DNA of 37,375 nt from Clostridia bacterium. GTDB taxonomy: Bacteria > Bacillota > Clostridia > Oscillospirales > CAG-272. A program made the position numbers and the translations under genes. Of the stretch, positions 32,939 to 37,375 are shown piece after piece (the first letter of the stretch is position 1; every line of letters begins with the position of its first letter). The stretch lies in assembly GCA_017483125.1 (NCBI GenBank), contig JAFULU010000223.1:1-37375 (forward strand). The letters are read 5' to 3'. The notes beneath the pieces were generated by a model that worked only from the letters and a program-made list of their open reading frames with translations, did not search any database and was not told the DNA's origin.

Positions 32939-34339
32939 ATGAACATCAAACGCATTCTGATCCTGCTCGGTACCCTGCTTCTGGCAGGGGCCGTGATGGT
33001 GGCCTTCGCCGCCTGCACTACCCCCGAAACCCCCGAGGAGACCACTCCCGAGGTAACCGACGCCCCCACCGAGGCGCCCACCGAAGCCCCTACCGAGGAA
33101 CCCACCGAGGCCCCCACCGAGGAGGCCACCACCGAAGAGATCACCACAGAGGAGGAGACACACATGGATCCCCAGGCTGAGCTGAGCAAGCTGAACGACC
33201 TGATGCAGCCCATTTTCGCGGGCAACACCGTCAAGAACGAGACCGTCATGTTCCTGGACAAGGGCGACGTCCGCTCCCTGCTCTACCCCATCAAGAGCGT
33301 GACCTCGGTCACCAACTACGACGGTACCGTGACCTACGAGGAAGGGAAGGACTACGTCATCGAGGACGGTAAGATCAAGATCACCGAGAATTCCTCCATC
33401 CCCGTCATTACCCGCGCCAAGTACTACAATTACCCCGCCCATCCCCAGATCAACATCACCGCGAGTTACGAGGGCAAGAATGTCAACATCTACTGGGGCG
33501 AGGGTAAGCCCATGACCGACTACCAGATGAACGTCACCTACACCCACGAATCCGCCTGGGAGGGCTTTGTTTCGGAGTCCAAGGCCGACGTCTACGCCGA
33601 CTTCATCACCAAGCTCATTAACGGTGAGGACGTAACCATCTTCTTCTACGGCGACTCCATCACCCACGGTGCCTCCGCCAGCTTCATCGACAACTACAGC
33701 CCCTACCAGTACAGCTACTCCCTCCTGTTCACCGAGGCTCTGGCCGACCTCTACGGCTACACCGTGAAGTACGTCAAGACCAACATGACGGGTGCGCCCA
33801 TCATCCCCGCCGAGGATTACGTGGCGGGTGACCGAGGCACCATCACCTACATCAACCCCTCGGTGGGCGGCTGGACCTCCCAGAACGGTAAGCAGAACTT
33901 CGATACCTACGTTAAGCCCTTCGTGGAGGAGTACGGTTGCGACCTGTTCCTCATCGCCTACGGCATGAACGACGCGGGCTCCGCCGCCCGTACCGTGGCC
34001 AAAACCATGAAGTACGTCCTGGACGGCGTCCGGGAGCTGGACAGCGACTGCGCCCTCATGTTCGTCTCCACCATGGTGCCCAACCCTAACGCCACCAACG
34101 GCTGGTACGGTCTCCAGGACAAGCAGGAGCCCGAGCTCATCAAGACCGCCGAGGACTACGTGGAGGACGGTATCCCCTGCGCCGTGGCCTGCGTGACTTC
34201 TACCTCCAAGGCCATTCTGGAGCACAAGGAGTTCCAGGATTACTCCGGCAACAACATCAACCACCCCAACGATTTCTTCTGCCGTGTCTACGCCCAGACC
34301 ATTCTCCAGACCCTCATCGGCTACGAGAACATGAAGTAA
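32939..34339 (+). CDS. SGNH-family esterase lipoprotein 2
   Basis: A 466-residue lipoprotein (MNIKRILILLGTLLLAG; lipobox FAAC, C26) with a PTEAPTE-type linker. It aligns with the preceding protein from the ETVMFLDKGDV segment through a shared YEEGKDYVIEDGK block to a near-identical C-terminus (NNINHPND). Catalytic blocks are YGDSITHG, PSVGGWTS, AYGMNDAG and HPNDFF. The start follows TAGGAG by nine bases, 21 bases after the previous stop. Differences in the loops around blocks II and III suggest a different acyl-sugar substrate. A weak hairpin at 34356-34384 ends the transcript. Confidence 0.88.
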   Translation: MNIKRILILLGTLLLAGAVMVAFAACTTPETPEETTPEVTDAPTEAPTEAPTEEPTEAPTEEATTEEITTEEETHMDPQAELSKLNDLMQPIFAGNTVKNETVMFLDKGDVRSLLYPIKSVTSVTNYDGTVTYEEGKDYVIEDGKIKITENSSIPVITRAKYYNYPAHPQINITASYEGKNVNIYWGEGKPMTDYQMNVTYTHESAWEGFVSESKADVYADFITKLINGEDVTIFFYGDSITHGASASFIDNYSPYQYSYSLLFTEALADLYGYTVKYVKTNMTGAPIIPAEDYVAGDRGTITYINPSVGGWTSQNGKQNFDTYVKPFVEEYGCDLFLIAYGMNDAGSAARTVAKTMKYVLDGVRELDSDCALMFVSTMVPNPNATNGWYGLQDKQEPELIKTAEDYVEDGIPCAVACVTSTSKAILEHKEFQDYSGNNINHPNDFFCRVYAQTILQTLIGYENMK

Positions 34340-34355
34340 TCAAAAATCACTTGCG

Positions 34356-34384
34356 AAAGCCAAGGTCACAGCGGCCTTGGCTTT
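34356..34384 (+). terminator. Hairpin after the second SGNH lipoprotein gene
   Basis: AAAGCCAAGG and CCTTGGCTTT form a perfect 10-bp stem with a 9-base loop. The following sequence (CCTCATGTTTATC) has no strong T-run, so termination may be partial. Confidence 0.6.
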
Positions 34385-34443
34385 CCTCATGTTTATCACC
34401 CCTCGCGCATATACTCCAAAAAACCCCCTTGGAGGTGATACGC

Positions 34444-34947
34444 GTGAAAATGACCAACTCTTTTGGCAAAATTCATAAAACTTACGCCCTGATCGGGGGC
34501 GGAGCGGGGCTTCTCATGGCGGTTTCGGTAACCGCGACGGCAGGAAATCCCCTGCCCATCCTGCGCTTGCTGGGTGCCGATGCCCTTCTGCCCCCTCTGT
34601 GGCTCACGGGGCTTTTCTGGCTGGCGGGATATACCCTTCTGGGTGCGGCGGCGGGCTACGCGCTGGCCTGTCCCGCGGGCGGCCATTCCCGTGAGGCGGC
34701 TTTGTGGAGAGGGTTGACCTTTCTGGTGGTGGAGGTGACCTTTTCCTTTGCGTGGTATAGACTTTTCTTCGGCTCCTTCCTACTGCTCCCCGCGTGGCTC
34801 TACCTTGCCGTGGGGGTGGCAGCAGGGGTGGTTTGCTTTCTGTCATGGCTGAGGACCCACCCGCTTCCCGCCTGGGTCTGCGGCGGGGTGACGGTGTGGC
34901 TGATCTGCCTGCTTCTGTGCCACGTCGCCGTCATCCTGCACAACTGA
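34444..34947 (+). CDS. TspO/MBR-like membrane protein (divergent, GTG start)
   Basis: A 167-residue protein with five hydrophobic segments, the usual TspO/MBR size. Segment 2 (PLWLTGLFWLAGYTLLGAA, about 51-69) and segment 3 (VVEVTFSFAWYRLFFG, about 95-110) match the layout of TspO helices, including the Trp followed by Phe-Phe, and a last helix ends HVAVILHN. Family members bind tetrapyrroles or other hydrophobic ligands; whether this one does is unknown. GTG at 34444 follows GGAGGTGAT closely and is preferred; an ATG six bases on is the alternative. It could also be an unrelated five-helix protein. Confidence 0.65.
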   Translation: MKMTNSFGKIHKTYALIGGGAGLLMAVSVTATAGNPLPILRLLGADALLPPLWLTGLFWLAGYTLLGAAAGYALACPAGGHSREAALWRGLTFLVVEVTFSFAWYRLFFGSFLLLPAWLYLAVGVAAGVVCFLSWLRTHPLPAWVCGGVTVWLICLLLCHVAVILHN

Positions 34948-35014
34948 AAAGGGCATTTTGCACAATTTTATCGGGGCCTGTTTTGTTCATAAAATGAAAA
35001 ATTGTGAGAAGGCG

Positions 35015-35043
35015 TTGACATTTTCCTCAAAATGTTGTATAAT
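35015..35043 (+). promoter_or_regulatory. Perfect-consensus promoter of the DUF4430 lipoprotein gene
   Basis: TTGACA (35015-35020), 17 bases, TATAAT (35038-35043). All consensus bases match and the flanks are AT-rich, suggesting strong expression. Confidence 0.9.
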
Positions 35044-35080
35044 AGTGCTGTCAAAAATAAACATTTTGGAGGAATTCATC

Positions 35081-35491
35081 ATGAAGCTTCTGAAGATCCT
35101 GGCCGTCATCATGGCCGTCTGCCTGCTGGGCTCCGCTTTCATCGCTTGCGACAGCGGTGACAAGAACGAGGACACCACCGAGGCCCCCGTTACGGTTGCC
35201 ATCAAGGTCAACCTCATCATCAAGGAAGGCTCCACCACCAAGTACCAGGGTGAGACCTCCTGCAACGGTACTCTGGGCGACGCCATCGAGATGTTCTGCG
35301 CCGGCGAGTTCGAGGAGGAGATCACCTGCTTCGACGAGAACGGCATCCTGAAGACCATCGGCGAGCTGACTGCCGGCGACGGTAAGAGATGGAAGGCTTA
35401 CTACGAGGATGAGGGCCAGTCCAAGGCCTTCGAGTCCATCAAGGACCAGGCTCTGGCCGAGGGTAAGACCGTTATCATCGTTCTGGAGTAA
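35081..35491 (+). CDS. Small lipoprotein with DUF4430 (transcobalamin-like) domain
   Basis: A 136-residue lipoprotein (MKLLKILAVIMAVCLLGS; lipobox FIAC, C23). The mature domain runs from VNLIIKEGSTTK through NGTLGDAIEMFC, an RWKAYYEDEG turn and a final GKTVIIVLE strand, the usual layout of DUF4430. Some DUF4430 proteins occur with cobalamin uptake, others are adhesin or prosthetic-group-binding parts; here no cobalamin genes are visible. TTGGAGG precedes the ATG by eight bases. It is a single-gene unit between a perfect promoter and a strong terminator, so probably an abundant surface protein. Confidence 0.8.
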   Translation: MKLLKILAVIMAVCLLGSAFIACDSGDKNEDTTEAPVTVAIKVNLIIKEGSTTKYQGETSCNGTLGDAIEMFCAGEFEEEITCFDENGILKTIGELTAGDGKRWKAYYEDEGQSKAFESIKDQALAEGKTVIIVLE

Positions 35492-35507
35492 TTCCCGCAA
35501 CCCATTA

Positions 35508-35540
35508 AGCCCTGCCCACGCGGCGGGGCTTTTTCCTTTT
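35508..35540 (+). terminator. Terminator after the DUF4430 lipoprotein gene
   Basis: AGCCCTGCC and GGCGGGGCT form a 9-base stem with one T-G pair and a CACGC loop, followed by TTTTTCCTTTTT. Confidence 0.85.
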
Positions 35541-35578
35541 TCCCTACGCCGTGTACGGGAAAAACAACCATCGGTTTA

Positions 35579-35607
35579 TTGAAAAAGCCGTCCTCATGTG
35601 GTACAAT
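35579..35607 (+). promoter_or_regulatory. Promoter of the XRE regulator gene
   Basis: TTGAAA (35579-35584) and TACAAT (35602-35607) are separated by 17 bases, 49 bases before the start codon. It places the start downstream of an in-frame ATG that would otherwise begin near 35579. Confidence 0.7.
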
Positions 35608-35656
35608 AAGGAGGATGCGTGCGCCCTTACCGCGCGCGGAAAGGAAGACCCAAGCC

Positions 35657-36085
35657 ATGAAATACGATTTTTCCCGTCTGGGTGAGAACATCGCCTCCCT
35701 TCGCCGCGCCGCGGGGCTGACCCAGGAGCTTCTGGCCGACAGGCTGGGGGTCACCTCCCAGGCCGTGTCCAAGTGGGAGCGCCAGCTCTCCTGCCCCGAC
35801 GTCTCCCTCCTCCCCGCCATGGCGGAGACCTTCGGGGTGGACATCGACGCCCTCTTTGCCGTGGCCGAGCCCGACTCCGCCCCCGCCATCGACGCCCTCC
35901 CCTGGGAGGAGGACGGACGGGTGCGCATCGCGGTCTTTGAGGGGAAACGACTCTGCCCCCGTGAGGTCTACGAATGCCCCGACGGGGAGGAAATGGTCCT
36001 GCTCATTCGCCACGAGGAGGGACGGCACGCTCTGCCCTTCGGGATGGTGAAGCCCGCCGGCAAGCCCAAGAATCCCCCCGAATAG
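35657..36085 (+). CDS. XRE-family transcriptional regulator
   Basis: A 142-residue DNA-binding protein. Residues 7-62 form a HTH_3 domain (LGENIASLRRAAGLTQELLA, LGVTSQAVSKWER, CPDVSLLPAMAETFGVDIDAL). After an Asp/Pro linker, a second part (about 90-142) is predicted to be beta-rich (GRVRIAVFEGKRLCPREVYE) and may sense a signal; I do not recognise it. The start is ATG at 35657 after AAGGAAG. It sits between a lipoprotein and an ABC exporter and might regulate the latter, but no operator could be identified. Confidence 0.85.
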   Translation: MKYDFSRLGENIASLRRAAGLTQELLADRLGVTSQAVSKWERQLSCPDVSLLPAMAETFGVDIDALFAVAEPDSAPAIDALPWEEDGRVRIAVFEGKRLCPREVYECPDGEEMVLLIRHEEGRHALPFGMVKPAGKPKNPPE

Positions 36086-36260
36086 CCGTATTTTTCCACG
36101 CGGTACGGCGCAAACGGGGATATAGGCGGTAAAATTTCACCAAAATGAGCCAAAAGAACAAACCTTTCGGCTCGGAATGATACTATATAGGTGAAAGTCG
36201 CTCCGCACTCCATCCCATGCTCCGTTCGTTCCCCGACCCCTACACCCCTTTGTTTGAATT

Positions 36261-37375
36261 ATGAGTAAAAAAACCAAAAAGAACCCCGCCGAAAAGAAGC
36301 CCGAGCGGCTCTCTCTTCGCCGTGTCCTCCAAAACAATCTCTATATGCTGGGGATGATCCGCCGCGCCGCCCCCGCTTACATCTTCATCGACATCATCCT
36401 GGACCTTTCCTGGTCGGTGATCGAGTTTTTCAGCGGCTCCTTCCTCCTCAAGGTGGTGGTGGACCACCTGGGGGAGGGCGGCGACCCCATGACCCTCACC
36501 TGGTTCATTCTGGGTATGTTCGCCATCCATATCACGGTCTTCTTCGCCCAGCAGGCCTTCTGGCAGATCTACGCCCCCATCAGCCAGCGTAAGCTCTCCA
36601 TGGCCATCCGTACCGCCCTCTACACCCAGATGCGGGCGGTGGAGCTGTCCTGCTACGAGGATCCCGCCTACTACGAAAAGTACGTCAAGGCCATGAACGA
36701 GGCCGAGGATCGGGCCTTCAACGTCCTCTGGGCCCTGGAGCGGCTCTTCGGGCAGGTCTTCTCCCTCATCGCCAACGCCCTTCTGCTCTGGAGCATCGAC
36801 CCCATCCTCATGCTCTTCGCCCTTATTCCCTTCGGCGTGGGCTTCATCCGCAAAAAACGCAACAAGATCGCCTTCAAGGAAAACGAGGACATCCAGAAGC
36901 TGGCGTGGAAGGCCAACTACATCCAAAGAGGCTTCTACCTCCAGGATTACGCCAAGGAGATGCGTCTGACGGGTATGTCGGATAAGCTCCTGTCGGATCT
37001 GGACGAGACCACCGTGGCGGTGGAGAGGATCAAGCGCAAGTACGGTATCCGCAACGCCGCTCTGGACTATATCTGCCGTATCTCCCACGAGGTGGTCACG
37101 GTGCTGGGTGCCTGCCTCTACGCCGTCTACGCCACCCTGGTGCAGGGCACGGTAGGCGTGGGTGACTGCATCGTGGTGCTCAACTCCATTGGCTCGGTAT
37201 CGGGCTACCTCCAGGGATTGGTGACGAACCTGGTCTCCTTCCACGAGCACGCCCTGTACATCGAAAACCTTCGCTCCTTCCTCGACTACGAGCCCAAGAT
37301 CAAGGAGAATCCCGAGGGTATTGTGGCGCGGGGCGGCGAGATCGTGGTGGAGAACGTCAAATACCGCTACGAGGG
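36261..37375 (+). CDS. ABC transporter, permease-ATPase half-transporter (truncated at right edge)
   Basis: The first 371 residues are present. A basic N-terminus (MSKKTKKNPAEKKPERLSL) is followed by about six membrane helices (roughly 35-55, 75-95, 155-175, 180-195, 275-297 and 300-320), the YKYR-type start of the ATPase domain appearing as ENVKYRYEG at the edge. It resembles exporter half-transporters (type IV fold) that work as homo- or heterodimers; the substrate is unknown. An in-frame TGA lies two codons upstream, so ATG at 36261 is the earliest start. Unlike almost every other gene here, no purine-rich ribosome binding site precedes it; the leader is C/T-rich. Confidence 0.85.
   Translation, partial: MSKKTKKNPAEKKPERLSLRRVLQNNLYMLGMIRRAAPAYIFIDIILDLSWSVIEFFSGSFLLKVVVDHLGEGGDPMTLTWFILGMFAIHITVFFAQQAFWQIYAPISQRKLSMAIRTALYTQMRAVELSCYEDPAYYEKYVKAMNEAEDRAFNVLWALERLFGQVFSLIANALLLWSIDPILMLFALIPFGVGFIRKKRNKIAFKENEDIQKLAWKANYIQRGFYLQDYAKEMRLTGMSDKLLSDLDETTVAVERIKRKYGIRNAALDYICRISHEVVTVLGACLYAVYATLVQGTVGVGDCIVVLNSIGSVSGYLQGLVTNLVSFHEHALYIENLRSFLDYEPKIKENPEGIVARGGEIVVENVKYRYE

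Noticed and set aside
28465..34264. Long minus-strand open frames opposite the rhamnosidase and SGNH genes
   Set aside because: The plus-strand proteins carry full catalytic motifs, whereas the antisense products show no motif, signal peptide or ribosome binding site.
34351..34443. N-terminal extension of the TspO-like protein from an ATG at the hairpin after the SGNH gene
   Set aside because: It would run through the 34356-34384 hairpin, lacks a ribosome binding site, and exceeds the usual family length; GTG 34444 has GGAGGTGAT in front.

Overview
The window looks like chromosomal DNA of a GC-rich, Gram-positive, anaerobic Clostridia-type bacterium, most plausibly an uncultured gut member of the Oscillospirales or a neighbouring order. 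Seen directly: strong AAGGAGG-type ribosome binding sites, housekeeping TTGACA-N17-TATAAT promoters, many lipoproteins with Thr/Pro/Glu-rich linkers, plant-glycan enzymes, no outer-membrane genes, and GC-rich hairpin repeats between genes. The taxonomic placement is inference. No rRNA, tRNA, CRISPR array, transposase or phage gene was found.

Layout. 1-9900 is all minus strand: a truncated gene at the left edge overlapping a clan GH-D (GH36-like) alpha-galactosidase, a 1316-residue surface protein with a GH99/GH71-like barrel and a C-terminal membrane anchor, a two-gene lipoprotein plus YwaF/TMEM164-like unit, and a small membrane protein coupled to the alanyl-tRNA editing protein AlaX-L. 10069-11681 is a plus-strand pair, a PHP phosphoesterase overlapping an AlkD-like DNA glycosylase. 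12013-19096 is a minus-strand operon MoxR AAA ATPase - DUF58 protein with zinc ribbons - giant transglutaminase-like membrane protein. From 19352 to the right edge everything is on the plus strand: a small lipoprotein, two duplicated solute-binding lipoproteins without permeases, two-domain NAD synthetase, a cytosolic and a lipoprotein metallophosphoesterase, GH78 alpha-rhamnosidase, dUTPase, two duplicated SGNH-esterase lipoproteins, a divergent TspO/MBR-like protein, a DUF4430 lipoprotein, an XRE regulator and a truncated ABC exporter.

How it fits together. The alpha-galactosidase, rhamnosidase, SGNH esterases, barrel glycosidase and solute-binding proteins suggest decorated plant polysaccharides (pectin side chains, galactosides) are deacylated and trimmed, with oligosaccharides captured at the surface. 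The MoxR-DUF58-transglutaminase operon is a widespread envelope-associated module of unsettled function. Three neighbouring families (solute-binding, metallophosphoesterase, SGNH) each occur as tandem duplicates within 15 kb.

Most notable points: the NAD synthetase has Gly where the glutaminase catalytic Cys is expected; its promoter carries four alternating TTCGGT-type half-sites about two helical turns apart; the two solute-binding genes share a 19-bp block at identical distance from the -35 box; a hairpin half-unit repeat occurs in both tail-to-tail and head-to-head arrangements; and two elements with identical 27-bp arms bracket the metallophosphoesterase pair.
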